A DNA stretch of 49,046 bases from Aequorivita lipolytica (GCF_007997135.1 NZ_VORU01000016.1:1-49046); one strand, 5' to 3'; counted from the stretch's first letter, positions 1 through 9,368 are shown. Numbers and translations: made by a program. The notes: generated from the sequence alone by a model not told the origin.

Positions 1-36
1 GCTTCAGAAAATCATCTGAAATTAAATCATCTTTCT

Positions 37-2466
37 TCATAAGGTGTAAATATTTAAAATTAAACAAAAAATTAGCGGGGGCATGCCCCCGCTAATTTTT
101 AACTTACACACTTTATGAGATAGTCCCTTGCAACGTTCCATTTTTTTAAACAATATGTCTCTATTTATGGGCTTGGTCATATAATCATTCATTCCAATAT
201 CCAAAACTTTTTGACGTGTTTCCTGCATAGCGTCAGCAGTTACAGCAATAATTGGAATGTTGCCAATTACCTTACCCAATTCACCGCTTCTTATTATCCG
301 AGTGGCTTCATAGCCATCCATAACTGGCATCTGCAAATCCATTAAAACAATATTATAAACATCTTTCTTTAAAGCTTCAATTGCCTCGGTGCCGTTATTT
401 GCTATGGCGAAGCTTACTTCGGGGTAGCTATTAAGCATTTTTCGCATGACCATTTGGTTCAGCAAATTATCTTCAACAACTAAAACATGTAATTTATTAT
501 TTGTGACTAATTGTGAATAAGCTCCTGCTTCAACAGAAAAATCTTTTGATACACGTTCAAACATTAAATCTATAAAAACATTGGTTCCTTTATTGATTTC
601 ACTCTCAATATTAATAGTTCCGGAATGCAAATCTACCAAATGTTTAACAATTGTTAGCCCAAGACCTATGCCTCCAAATTGGCGTTTATGATCGAGCTTC
701 ATTTGATTAAAACTGTCGAAAATATTTCTTCTGAAATCCAAATCAATTCCAACACCTGTATCAGATACTTTGAATGAAAAACAATAGGTATCGGTTCCGC
801 GTTTTGTGCAGCGCATTTTAAAAAAAATACTGCCATTGTTTGTAAATTTTATAGCGTTTCCAAGAACATTATTAATTATCTGTACAAACCTTTCTGGGTC
901 GCCTTTAACCGAAGTGGGTATTTTATAATCCATTTCAAACTGATATTTCAGGCCTTTGTTGGTCGCTTCCTCTTTCCAGTTGTTGCTTATTTGATTAAGG
1001 ATAATTGAGGGATTGAATTCTTCCTTTTTTAAACGAATTTGATTCTTTTCAATTTTTTCAAAATCCAATATATCGTTTACGCTGCTCAATAAACTAAGGG
1101 AAGCATTCTTAATAATTTCAAATTGTTTGCATTTTTCGTTATCGTTTTGCTTGCTTAATTCAATTTCAGCAATTCCCATAATAGTATTAAGGGGTGTACG
1201 CAGCTCATGGCTCATATTAGACATAAAATATGACTTAAGCCCACTTACCTCCTCCATTCTTAAGAGTGCTTCTTCCTGTGATTTTTCCTTTTCAACCCTT
1301 AAGTTTCTGATAAGATATGTCATGGATATTGATAAAAATATTATTTCACATCCAGTGCCAAACTTTGCACTGTTTAGTGTGAAAAAATTATTGGGCAACA
1401 GGCTTAAATTGTTCATTACAAATCCCATTAAACCGATAACAAGAAAAAGAATTCCAAACGAAAAATACCTGTCTATTGAGATTTTTCTATAGCGCATTGC
1501 AAAAATGGTAGATAAAATAAGCAATAAACTCAACAAGCCATTGATGTTGCAAATGGGATATGCAAACGCTAAAGTCTTTGGGTTTATAAATACAAGTAAT
1601 GTGGATAAGCCAATTATCAAGTAAAGTGATTTATATATTTTGGAAAACCCTGGAAGTTTACTATTAACTCCAAGGAAATGCTCACAATACTTTAAGAGAA
1701 AAATATTTGAAAGTATGGCAGTTATAAGTACCGCCCTTGACGCAAAATATCCCGGTTCTTTGAAAATATATTGAAATAAAAGTCCATCAAGCGAAGCTTG
1801 CATCAAGCCAATTGAAAAAACATAGCCACTGTAATAAATGAAAGACTTTGTTTTTAAACTTGTATAAAAAAATAAATAAATAATACCAGCCAACAATAAT
1901 AATCCATAAAATATCCCGAGGAACAATTGTTGTTTGTAATTGACCTGCCAAAATTCAGTTTCTGAATATAAGCTCAAGGGAAGATTGATTGTTTCACCAT
2001 CACTTTTAAAGTGTAGATAAAATTGCTGCACGCTATTTTTTGGTAATTCTATTTTAAATACCGTAGAACGATGCGCTACCTGGCGTTCATTAAAGGGAAT
2101 TTGATCCCCACTTTTAAATTCCGTTATCTTATTATTAGTGCCAATCTGATATAATTTGGCAACATCTGTAATAGGTCTGGCTGTTTCAAGGTAATATGTT
2201 TTAGCTTGCGCGTTGCTATTCTCTAAATTAAATCTAATCCAAAAATTATGCGTGGTGAATCCAGTACTTTGGTTTTCTGATTTTAACGACAAAAATTTCT
2301 TTGAAGGATCATTTTGGAGTTCGATAAGGTCATACTTTGATTTTCCAGCTTCATAAAATTCGGCATATTCAAATAGGTTTCCCTTACTTATTTCAGGGTC
2401 AAATACCACATTTTGAGCTATACAACCAACTCCTATAATGTAGGTTAAAAACAGTAGTTGTTTCAT
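37..2466 (-). CDS. Hybrid sensor histidine kinase (7TMR-DISM, HisKA, HATPase, receiver)
   Basis: Predicted inner-membrane sensor that autophosphorylates and passes phosphate to its own receiver domain. A signal peptide (residues 1-17) is followed by a periplasmic 7TMR-DISM extracellular domain (about 30-170), seven membrane segments (about 180-390) and a HisKA domain with the H-box SHELRTPLN (His420). Next come an ATPase domain with N box (NVLGNAIKFTNNG), G1 (DTGVGI) and G2 (GIGLGLTI), and a receiver domain with acidic pocket VVEDN, phospho-acceptor Asp710 (LMDLQMPVMDG) and Lys765 (TKP). No separate DNA-binding regulator is adjacent, so the output is unknown. The last ~25 residues lie beyond the receiver fold and are encoded by a perfect palindrome that looks like the terminator. 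The ATG start is followed by a good signal peptide. Domain calls are from motifs; the ligand is unknown. Confidence 0.93.
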   Translation of the reverse strand: MKQLLFLTYIIGVGCIAQNVVFDPEISKGNLFEYAEFYEAGKSKYDLIELQNDPSKKFLSLKSENQSTGFTTHNFWIRFNLENSNAQAKTYYLETARPITDVAKLYQIGTNNKITEFKSGDQIPFNERQVAHRSTVFKIELPKNSVQQFYLHFKSDGETINLPLSLYSETEFWQVNYKQQLFLGIFYGLLLLAGIIYLFFYTSLKTKSFIYYSGYVFSIGLMQASLDGLLFQYIFKEPGYFASRAVLITAILSNIFLLKYCEHFLGVNSKLPGFSKIYKSLYLIIGLSTLLVFINPKTLAFAYPICNINGLLSLLLILSTIFAMRYRKISIDRYFSFGILFLVIGLMGFVMNNLSLLPNNFFTLNSAKFGTGCEIIFLSISMTYLIRNLRVEKEKSQEEALLRMEEVSGLKSYFMSNMSHELRTPLNTIMGIAEIELSKQNDNEKCKQFEIIKNASLSLLSSVNDILDFEKIEKNQIRLKKEEFNPSIILNQISNNWKEEATNKGLKYQFEMDYKIPTSVKGDPERFVQIINNVLGNAIKFTNNGSIFFKMRCTKRGTDTYCFSFKVSDTGVGIDLDFRRNIFDSFNQMKLDHKRQFGGIGLGLTIVKHLVDLHSGTINIESEINKGTNVFIDLMFERVSKDFSVEAGAYSQLVTNNKLHVLVVEDNLLNQMVMRKMLNSYPEVSFAIANNGTEAIEALKKDVYNIVLMDLQMPVMDGYEATRIIRSGELGKVIGNIPIIAVTADAMQETRQKVLDIGMNDYMTKPINRDILFKKMERCKGLSHKVCKLKISGGMPPLIFCLILNIYTL
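67..100. terminator. Perfect 34-bp palindromic terminator inside the 3' end of the kinase gene
   Basis: The left arm is an A run followed by ATTAGCGGGGGCA and the right arm is its exact complement ending in TTTTT, so the hairpin can work on both strands. It lies within the last codons of the leftward histidine kinase gene, encoding the tail ISGGMPPLIF, rather than after the stop codon. Confidence 0.8.
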
Positions 2467-2794
2467 AGTTTGGGGCTTTAAAACTATTAAACATACGTAA
2501 AATAATGATTTAAGGTTTTAAATATTTAAGATTAATAAAAACCATAAATCATTAACTATTTGAGCTTAAAATTATTTTTTAAATTATTTTAAATAAATAA
2601 AAGATGAACAATAATTGGAATTCTCGACTTTCATTTTCCGAACAAACTTTCTTGCATATAGCTTCTGATTGTAAAATAAAATTATTATACTTTTCTACTT
2701 AAAGACAACTCCAGACTATAAATTTTAGAGCTATCAATGAAAAACTTTACTCTGCTTGCATTTTTGTTATATTTACGCCAAAATCCAATAACCT
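2467..2794. other. Divergent intergenic region between kinase and first MBOAT gene
   Basis: This AT-rich gap of 328 bp separates divergently transcribed genes and should hold both promoters. I see no convincing gene. A 32-codon frame from the ATG at 2604 has no coding character that I recognise. Confidence 0.5.
2768..2775 (+). promoter_or_regulatory. Possible -7 element for the first MBOAT gene
   Basis: TATATTTA differs by one base from the Bacteroidota -7 consensus TAnnTTTG and lies 19 bp before the TTG start codon. No clear -33 TTTG is present at the usual distance, so support is weak. Confidence 0.3.
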
Positions 2795-4225
2795 TTGTTA
2801 TTTAACTCCTTCTCATTTGGATTGTTTTTGCCAATTACCCTCCTCCTTTATTGGGCTGTTGGCTTTAAAAGAATTAAAGCCCAAAACACAATTCTGCTTG
2901 TTGCGAGCTATTTTTTTTATGGTCTTTGGGACTGGAGGTTTCTATTTTTGATTGTTGCCAGCTCATTGGTGGATTATTTTGCGGCTATTGCCATCAAAAG
3001 CTCGGAAAGCGTAAGCAAACAAAAGCGCTATCTCTACAGCAGTATTATCTGGAATTTAGGGGTTCTTTTCCTTTTTAAATATTACAACTTTTTTATAGAT
3101 GAATTTGCGCTACTGTTTAGTATGCAGCAGGGCGAATATGGCTTTAGCACATTAAATTTAATTCTTCCCATTGGTTTGAGTTTCTATACCTTCCAAACAA
3201 TGAGCTATACCATTGACGTTTATAAAAATCGAATTGCCCCGACAAAAAATTTGCTCAATTTTTTATGCTTTGTAAGCTTCTTTCCACAGCTGGTAGCCGG
3301 CCCTATTGAAAAAGCATCAGATTTGTTGCCACAATTTAAAAATAAAAGGTCTTTTGATTCAATTGAAGTAAAAGAAGGCCTGCGGCAGATTCTTTGGGGT
3401 CTTTTCAAAAAAATGGTTATTGCAGACAATGCTGCCTATATGGTAAATATGGTGTACGCAAGTCCAGAAAACTACGGTAGCCTTTCACTGCTTTACGTCT
3501 CAGTGCTTTTCTTTTTCCAAATCTATGGAGATTTTTCTGGCTATTCTGATATAGCAATTGGTAGTGCAAAATTATTCGGCTTTAAGCTAAGCAAGAATTT
3601 CAACATCCCGTATTTAGCAAAAAGTGTTACAGAGTTTTGGCAACGCTGGCACATTACGCTTACGCGGTGGTTTTCAGATTATGTATATTTTCCCATTATT
3701 CAAAAAAACCTTCGCAGCAGCACACGCCGGAATCTAGCTATTTTTTTTACAATGATGTTGATTGGTCTATGGCATGGAGCAAATTGGACGTTTATTATTT
3801 TTGGAGTGTTTCATGGTTTTTTAATTATCTTAGAGAGAACACCCCTTTCAACAGACCGTAAATCTACCATTTTTCATAGCGCGTTACTTCCAAATTTTAT
3901 AGTGCCCATTTTCAGCTTTGTATTCATTACAGTGTCTTGCATACTTTTTAGAAGCCCAAACATTGACGCAGCCTGGCTTATATTGAAAAGAATTTTTTCA
4001 ATTATTCCAAGTGAAAAAATTGCCCTGCTTATTGATAAAAAATTCGTAGTATTCCTGCTCCTTATGATAACTGTAGAGGTGCTTACCCGCTTCAAAAGTT
4101 TTCCATTAACAAAGCTGGATCAATACTTTAATAGACCAACCCGATGGTTAATTTATTATATTTTAATTATTGTAATTTTCCTATATGCCGGATTTAAAGA
4201 AGATTTTATCTATTTCCAATTTTAA
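2795..4225 (+). CDS. MBOAT family membrane-bound O-acyltransferase, copy 1
   Basis: Polytopic acyltransferase of the AlgI/DltB/PatA type, 476 aa, the usual length for the family. Such proteins move acyl groups, usually acetyl, across the inner membrane onto a polysaccharide or cell-wall substrate with a partner protein. The conserved start MLFNSFSF, the QRWHITLTRW motif (His286) and the catalytic LWHGANW (His327) are present among about ten hydrophobic segments. The start codon is TTG, forced by an in-frame TAA six bases upstream (2789-2791). The 3' end overlaps the next gene by 41 bp, indicating translational coupling. A full-length paralogue lies at 5625. The substrate is not identifiable from the sequence. 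Confidence 0.92.
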   Translation: MLFNSFSFGLFLPITLLLYWAVGFKRIKAQNTILLVASYFFYGLWDWRFLFLIVASSLVDYFAAIAIKSSESVSKQKRYLYSSIIWNLGVLFLFKYYNFFIDEFALLFSMQQGEYGFSTLNLILPIGLSFYTFQTMSYTIDVYKNRIAPTKNLLNFLCFVSFFPQLVAGPIEKASDLLPQFKNKRSFDSIEVKEGLRQILWGLFKKMVIADNAAYMVNMVYASPENYGSLSLLYVSVLFFFQIYGDFSGYSDIAIGSAKLFGFKLSKNFNIPYLAKSVTEFWQRWHITLTRWFSDYVYFPIIQKNLRSSTRRNLAIFFTMMLIGLWHGANWTFIIFGVFHGFLIILERTPLSTDRKSTIFHSALLPNFIVPIFSFVFITVSCILFRSPNIDAAWLILKRIFSIIPSEKIALLIDKKFVVFLLLMITVEVLTRFKSFPLTKLDQYFNRPTRWLIYYILIIVIFLYAGFKEDFIYFQF

Positions 4226-5165
4226 TAAATCACAGAAGCGGTTATTGACTTACTGTCTGCTTTTTTTTATACCCTTGGTTGTATTTTATTGTTTGTTGGA
4301 ATTATTAGCTCTAAACCTTCCTGTAAACTACAGGATTGTTGGTGATTACTTAAATTCCAAATCGCAAAAAATTGAAGTGATGGCTTTGGGGTCGTCACAA
4401 GTACGGTGCAGCTTTAATCCCGAATTATCGAATAAACCAGCTATAAACCTCGCTTCTTCATCACAGCACCACAAAGAAGATTTTTCAATTCTGAAAGGTA
4501 CAATAGACAGACTTCCAAATTTAAAATACGTACTGTTTGAAGTTTCCTATATGCATTTGGAATTGCCTTACCATCCTAGGGAATATTGGAAGAATAATAT
4601 ATATTTAAAATATTACGCTGTCAACGCTTTTGAAAGAACCACCTACTTCACGGATAAGCTCGTATTCGTTTCAAATCCTAGATTTTATTCAGCTAAATTA
4701 AGAGACCATTATTTATATAAAAGCAACAAGGTACGTCTCAATAAATTTGGTTTCGATACCAATAATTATTACTCATCCTTCAATAAATTGGGTTACGATA
4801 CTTCCAAAATAAAAAACAATGCCTTTAAAATATATACGGGTGAAAATTTGGAAATATTCAAAAATAATTCTGGGTATCTATTTAATATGTTGGACTATAT
4901 GCAGTCCAAAAATTTAAAGGTAATTATTGCTACACTGCCGCTTTATAAAACCTATTTAAATAAAAGAAATCCTAAAGTCGTACATCGTCGCGACAGTATT
5001 CTATCGATAGTTAAATCGAAGTATAACAATGTGGTTATTTTGAACAAAGAAACCGATACGATTCAATTTAAGGTTAAGGATTTTTTAAACGAAAATCATT
5101 TAAATCCTGATGGTGCCAGAAAATTCACTTCAATAGTGAGCAAAGTGGTTGATAGTATAAACTAG
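4185..5165 (+). CDS. SGNH-like membrane-anchored partner of the MBOAT, copy 1
   Basis: 326 aa with one N-terminal membrane segment (about 20-45) and a periplasmic domain. Short motifs match SGNH-type proteins of the AlgJ/AlgX/DltD kind: an LGSSQ block (Ser70/Ser71) and a C-terminal NENHLNPDG block (His305) where the catalytic Asp-His dyad would lie, although the usual Asp is Asn or Glu here. The ATG at 4185 lies inside the MBOAT gene, so the first 14 codons are read in two frames. By analogy with AlgI/AlgJ and PatA/PatB, it probably takes the acyl group from the MBOAT and places it on a periplasmic polymer. That role is inferred from the pairing and motifs. It is clearly homologous to the 7018 gene. 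Confidence 0.75.
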   Translation: MPDLKKILSISNFNKSQKRLLTYCLLFFIPLVVFYCLLELLALNLPVNYRIVGDYLNSKSQKIEVMALGSSQVRCSFNPELSNKPAINLASSSQHHKEDFSILKGTIDRLPNLKYVLFEVSYMHLELPYHPREYWKNNIYLKYYAVNAFERTTYFTDKLVFVSNPRFYSAKLRDHYLYKSNKVRLNKFGFDTNNYYSSFNKLGYDTSKIKNNAFKIYTGENLEIFKNNSGYLFNMLDYMQSKNLKVIIATLPLYKTYLNKRNPKVVHRRDSILSIVKSKYNNVVILNKETDTIQFKVKDFLNENHLNPDGARKFTSIVSKVVDSIN

Positions 5166-5264
5166 ATTTTTTTATATTGTTGAATTAAATCTCCTCCTCT
5201 TTATAGTAAATAGGATTCGGTGGCGCCGAAATGATTGCATAATTTATTAAACCTAACATCGCTA

Positions 5265-5280
5265 GGTAACGGAAGTTACC
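5265..5280. other. Short hairpin with GGAA tetraloop
   Basis: GGTAAC, loop GGAA, GTTACC: a perfect 6-bp stem in the linker between the duplicated pairs. No T tract follows, so it is not a standard terminator; its role is unknown. Confidence 0.5.
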
Positions 5281-5559
5281 CACGAAACTTTAACCTCCAA
5301 TGATTGAGAATAGAAGAATAGTTTTTTACACGGAGCTATGCGCCAGCTATAGTTTTGCCGGTTCGTTATACGCATACTTCGTTAGAAAAGTTTATCGGGG
5401 CATTGTGTAAAACGAAATTAAATTTATATACGAAATACACCTGCATATAAAGATGACGAAACCTTATGCTATTCTGAAAAAGATAAGCCTTTATCTTTAG
5501 GTTTGAAAAAAGCTTTATATTTAGATCAAAATGATAACTTTCTATGAATAAATGAAAAA

Positions 5560-5573
5560 ACCCTCTGAAGGGT
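5560..5573 (+). terminator. Weak terminator-like stem before the second MBOAT gene
   Basis: ACCCT, loop CTGA, AGGGT, preceded by an A run and followed by ATTTT. It could end transcripts from the first pair, although it lies 395 bp after that pair's stop codon. Confidence 0.45.
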
Positions 5574-5624
5574 ATTTTCCAGCGGTTGCATTAAATATCC
5601 TTGACCCTAAATTATTGACAAGAT

Positions 5625-7058
5625 TTGCTGTTCAACTCCTTTTCATTCGGTCTATTTCTACCTATTACCCTGCTTATTTATTGGGCTGTGGGCTTCAAAA
5701 AAATAAAAACCCAGAATGCTGTCCTGCTGGTTGCCAGTTATTTATTTTATGGACTTTGGGACTGGCGGTTTCTCTTTCTTATTGTCGCCAGCTCGTTGGT
5801 AGATTATTTTGCCGGGCTAGCCGTAGCGAATTCAGAAAATAGAAATAATCAAAAGATTTACCTCTACAGTAGTTTACTCTGGAACCTTGGAGTGCTTTTT
5901 ATTTTTAAATATTACAATTTTTTTATTGAAGAATTCGCCTTGCTTTTCAACCAGAATCAGGGTGAATACATGTTTAGTTCCTTAAACCTCATTCTTCCCA
6001 TTGGACTCAGTTTTTACACCTTCCAAACGATGAGCTACACCATAGATGTGTACAAAAAACGGATTGAGCCCACTACTAATCTGCTCAATTTTCTGTGTTT
6101 TGTGAGTTTCTTTCCGCAATTGGTAGCTGGTCCAATAGAAAAGGCTGGGGACTTGTTGCCACAGTTCAATAAACCTCGAAAATTTATTGCTGAAGATACC
6201 AAGGACGGTTTGCGGCAGATACTGTGGGGTCTTTTCAAAAAAATGGTCATTGCGGACAATGCGGCCATAATTGTTAATATGGTCTACTATAATCCAGAGA
6301 ATTACGGTAGCTATTCGCTGGTATATGCCTCGGTGCTGTTCTTCTTTCAGATTTATGGGGATTTTTCGGGGTATTCAGATATTGCCATTGGTACAGCGAA
6401 ACTGTTCGGTTTCAAGCTTAGCAGAAATTTCAACGTGCCTTATCTGGCAAAAGGGGTAACAGACTTTTGGCAACGCTGGCACATAACACTTACGCGCTGG
6501 TTTTCAGACTATGTGTATTTCCCCATTATCCAAAAAAATCTACGGAGCACCACAAGGCGGATTATTGCCATCTTAATAACAATGAGCCTGATAGGCCTTT
6601 GGCATGGTGCCAATTGGACGTTCATACTTTTTGGTCTCTTACAAGCGGTTCTGATGATTATGGAAAGATTGCCAATGGGACGTAACAGAAAAACTAGCTT
6701 TTATTATCGAAAGCCAAGAATACCAAGTTTTTTAATGCCCGTTTTCACTTTTCCTTTTATAGTGGCCTCGTGCATTCTTTTCAGAAGTCAATCTATGGAC
6801 CAAGTGGCAGTAATTTTTGAGCGAATTTTTTCTTTTATATCCAGCGAAAATATTAAGGAGCTTTTGAACAGGAAGTTCTTGTTCTTTCTTTTTATATTGG
6901 TCGCTTCGGAAGTTTATATGCGCCACAAAAATTTTCCGTTATACCAACTAGACAAACATTTGAACAGGCCCACAAGATGGGTCATCTATTATATATTTAT
7001 AATTCTAATTTTTAGATATGCTGGTCCCAAAGAGGATTTTATCTATTTTCAATTTTAG
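5625..7058 (+). CDS. MBOAT family membrane-bound O-acyltransferase, copy 2
   Basis: 477-aa paralogue of the gene at 2795, alike over its whole length from MLFNSFSFGLF to the shared ending KEDFIYFQF. It keeps the QRWHITLTRW and LWHGANW motifs with the catalytic His. It differs mostly in variable loops and in the C-terminal third. The start is again TTG, with an in-frame TGA nine bases upstream (5616-5618), so no ATG start is possible. It overlaps the next gene by exactly 41 bp, as in copy 1. Two intact and partly diverged copies suggest different acyl acceptors or sites, which is inference. The role is as for copy 1: membrane O-acylation of a surface or cell-wall polymer. Confidence 0.92.
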   Translation: MLFNSFSFGLFLPITLLIYWAVGFKKIKTQNAVLLVASYLFYGLWDWRFLFLIVASSLVDYFAGLAVANSENRNNQKIYLYSSLLWNLGVLFIFKYYNFFIEEFALLFNQNQGEYMFSSLNLILPIGLSFYTFQTMSYTIDVYKKRIEPTTNLLNFLCFVSFFPQLVAGPIEKAGDLLPQFNKPRKFIAEDTKDGLRQILWGLFKKMVIADNAAIIVNMVYYNPENYGSYSLVYASVLFFFQIYGDFSGYSDIAIGTAKLFGFKLSRNFNVPYLAKGVTDFWQRWHITLTRWFSDYVYFPIIQKNLRSTTRRIIAILITMSLIGLWHGANWTFILFGLLQAVLMIMERLPMGRNRKTSFYYRKPRIPSFLMPVFTFPFIVASCILFRSQSMDQVAVIFERIFSFISSENIKELLNRKFLFFLFILVASEVYMRHKNFPLYQLDKHLNRPTRWVIYYIFIILIFRYAGPKEDFIYFQF

Positions 7059-7998
7059 CGGACGGCAGCTCCGGTTTTTAAAATACTGCCTCTGGTTTTT
7101 TGTGCCGGTAGTAATCGCCTACATTATTTTAGAAATTGTGGTGGTGAATACTCCCATTAACTTTAAAATTATTGGACAGTATTATCGGGAACATTCCGAT
7201 GAAATAGAATTGATAGGCCTGGGTTCCTCCCAGATGCAAAGCGCTTTTAACCCTGCATATGCGGAAGTTAAGGCGATTAATTTTGCCTCAAAGTCACAAC
7301 ACCATAATGAAGATTTCCATATCTTGAAACAAACACGGAAAAATTTTCCGAAACTGAAATATGTTTTGCTCGAGGTTTCGTACAGCCATTTAGAGCTTCC
7401 GCACCATCGTGACGATTATTGGAAAAACTCCATCTATCTTAATTATTACGGGGTAAATGGGTTTGGCCGTCTAACAACGTATAAGGATAAATTGCTCTAC
7501 CTCTCCAACCCACGGTTCTTTTCGAACCAACTAACGGATTATTATATTTTTCAAATCGATAAGTCAAAGTTCAACCAATACGGTTTTGATACAAACAACT
7601 ATGATGGGCCATTCAATGAAATGGGTTTTGATGAAGCCAAAATTGCCCAACATAATTTTCAAAAACTAAATAATGAAGACCTCTCAATTTTCAATAGAAA
7701 TACCGCTTACCTATACCGAATACTGGATTATACAAAGGCCGAAAATTTGCAGGTTATTATCTGCACCACACCATTCTACAAAACTTATCTAAAGGCTAGA
7801 AACCCCAATATTCTGCGGAGAAGGGACAGTATTCTTCAAGTAATTGAAAAAAAATACGGTAATATAACATTGCTTTTTCAGGAGAATGACACCCTTCATT
7901 TCACTGTTCGGGATTTTATCAATGAAAACCACTTAAACCCAGATGGAGCAAAAAAATTCACTGGCTTTGTGAACCAAAAACTTGACAGTCTGAATTAA
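7018..7998 (+). CDS. SGNH-like membrane-anchored partner of the MBOAT, copy 2
   Basis: 326 aa, the same length as the 4185 product and similar throughout: N-terminal membrane anchor, LGSSQMQSAFNP block, a SYSHLELPHH segment and a C-terminal NENHLNPDGAKKF block. It starts at an ATG inside the preceding MBOAT gene. Its TAA stop (7996-7998) shares bases with the stop of the convergent symporter gene (7995-7997), leaving no space for a terminator between them. It probably acts in the periplasm as the final acyl-transfer partner of the copy 2 MBOAT. A structural role without catalysis is possible because the Asp of the usual dyad is not conserved. Confidence 0.75.
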   Translation: MLVPKRILSIFNFSGRQLRFLKYCLWFFVPVVIAYIILEIVVVNTPINFKIIGQYYREHSDEIELIGLGSSQMQSAFNPAYAEVKAINFASKSQHHNEDFHILKQTRKNFPKLKYVLLEVSYSHLELPHHRDDYWKNSIYLNYYGVNGFGRLTTYKDKLLYLSNPRFFSNQLTDYYIFQIDKSKFNQYGFDTNNYDGPFNEMGFDEAKIAQHNFQKLNNEDLSIFNRNTAYLYRILDYTKAENLQVIICTTPFYKTYLKARNPNILRRRDSILQVIEKKYGNITLLFQENDTLHFTVRDFINENHLNPDGAKKFTGFVNQKLDSLN

Positions 7999-9368
7999 TC
8001 CTTCTTCAACTTTTCAAAATAAATTTTTGCTGCCTTTATCACTCGTGGCGCAAGAATTATGGTCGCCGTCATCGTGGGAACGGCCATCAACGCGAAAAAA
8101 GTATCAATTAAATTAATCATCATACTCAGTGAAGTTGTGGCGCCTACGAGAATACTAATTATATAAAAATAATTATAGATCCCTTTATTTTTATCACCAA
8201 AAAGAAAAGACATACACTTACTGCCATAATAAGAATATGAAAAAAGTGACGAAATACTGAAAGTGATAATACATGCCAATAAACCGAATTTCCCAAAAAT
8301 CGGGATGCTTTCCTCAAATGCTGACGCAGTTAAGCTCACACCGTTGGCGTCGCTACTTTGCCAAACGCCCGTTACCAAAATTGCTAAAGCAGTGAGCGTA
8401 CAGATTATCAAAGTATCTATTGCCGGTCCCAACATCGCCACCAAACCTTCGCGGATGGGCTCATTGGTTTTTGCTGCCCCGTGTGCCATTGGCGCAGTAC
8501 CTATTCCCGCTTCATTTGAAAACGCGCCGCGACGAATTCCCAAAAGAATTATCCCGCCAATAACACCGCCCAAAAACGCATCTCCTTTATAAAAATTTGC
8601 TGAAAAAGCATCTGTAAAAATCAATTTGAAATAGTATGGAACCACATCAATGTGAACAATCAAAATGATCAGAACCAAAAGAAAATAAAGAATAACCATT
8701 CCCGGAACCATTTTTGAAGCCGTCTTACTTATTCGTGACAAACCACCTAAAATAACCACAGAAGTAATTGCCGCCAAAACCAAACCAATAATCAAATCGG
8801 TCTGAAAACCATTGTAGATTCCGGCAGGTTTTAAAAGTATATCGTTTATAGCTTGGGTAAGTTGGTTTACGTTGAAAACCGGCAATGCTCCTACCAACCC
8901 CGCCACACTGAACAAAACTGCCAAGGGCATCCACTTTCTTCCTAAACCTTCAATAATAAAATACATTGGCCCACCTTGAATTTTACCTTCGCTATCTTTT
9001 CCTCTATATAAAATTGCCAAAGTCGCAGTGAAAAATTTTGTCGACATACCAATTACGGCACTCACCCACATCCAGAACATAGCTCCAGGGCCACCAATTG
9101 AAATGGCCACGGCCACACCCGCAATATTACCCATACCTACCGTTGAGGAAAGAGCAGTCATTAACGCTTGAAAATGGGTTATTTCGCCAGTATCGCTTTC
9201 ATTGTCATACTTTCCGCGAAGTACGGCAATGGCGTGGCCTAGGTATCGAAAAGGGAGAAATTTAATCCGAATTAAAAGATATAATCCGCCACCAATCAAG
9301 ATTATTAATAGTGGTAAACCCCAAGCAACAGAAGCCATTTCAGCAATAAAGTTGTCAATTTTATTCAA
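7995..9368 (-). CDS. Sodium:alanine (AGCS family) amino-acid symporter
   Basis: 457-aa polytopic transporter of the alanine or glycine:cation symporter family, which imports small neutral amino acids with Na+. Family signatures are visible: the GGGLYLLIRIKFLPFRY start region, THFQALMTALSSTVGMGNIAG with the conserved Asn of the binding site, GGPGAMFWMW, GGPMYFI, and RRGAFSNEAGIGTAPMAHG. About ten membrane helices span the protein and the length is normal. The ATG start gives a short N-terminal helix typical of the family. It is convergent with the SGNH-like gene and overlaps it at the stop codons. It has no functional partner nearby. Confidence 0.95.
   Translation of the reverse strand: MNKIDNFIAEMASVAWGLPLLIILIGGGLYLLIRIKFLPFRYLGHAIAVLRGKYDNESDTGEITHFQALMTALSSTVGMGNIAGVAVAISIGGPGAMFWMWVSAVIGMSTKFFTATLAILYRGKDSEGKIQGGPMYFIIEGLGRKWMPLAVLFSVAGLVGALPVFNVNQLTQAINDILLKPAGIYNGFQTDLIIGLVLAAITSVVILGGLSRISKTASKMVPGMVILYFLLVLIILIVHIDVVPYYFKLIFTDAFSANFYKGDAFLGGVIGGIILLGIRRGAFSNEAGIGTAPMAHGAAKTNEPIREGLVAMLGPAIDTLIICTLTALAILVTGVWQSSDANGVSLTASAFEESIPIFGKFGLLACIITFSISSLFSYSYYGSKCMSFLFGDKNKGIYNYFYIISILVGATTSLSMMINLIDTFFALMAVPTMTATIILAPRVIKAAKIYFEKLKKD

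Larger units (their letters stand above)
5166..5624. other. 459-bp linker between the two MBOAT/SGNH pairs, with hairpins and a decayed-looking frame
   Basis: No complete gene is seen. The linker holds a perfect 6-bp stem with GGAA loop (5265-5280), an imperfect inverted repeat whose ends read GTTTTTTACAC (5321-5331) and GTGTAAAAC (5405-5413), and a coding-like frame at about 5421-5547 that has no start codon. It ends with a small GC stem at 5560-5573. This looks like the scar of an inserted element or a lost gene, but I cannot name it. Confidence 0.4.

Noticed and set aside
5321-5413. Integron attC site
   Set aside because: There is some likeness in GTTATACGC and GTTAGAAA, but no integrase or cassette array is visible and the paired R boxes are not convincing; kept only as a low-rank finding.
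5552-5842. 96-aa plus-strand frame before the second MBOAT gene
   Set aside because: Most of it overlaps the strongly conserved MBOAT frame, and it crosses a hairpin.
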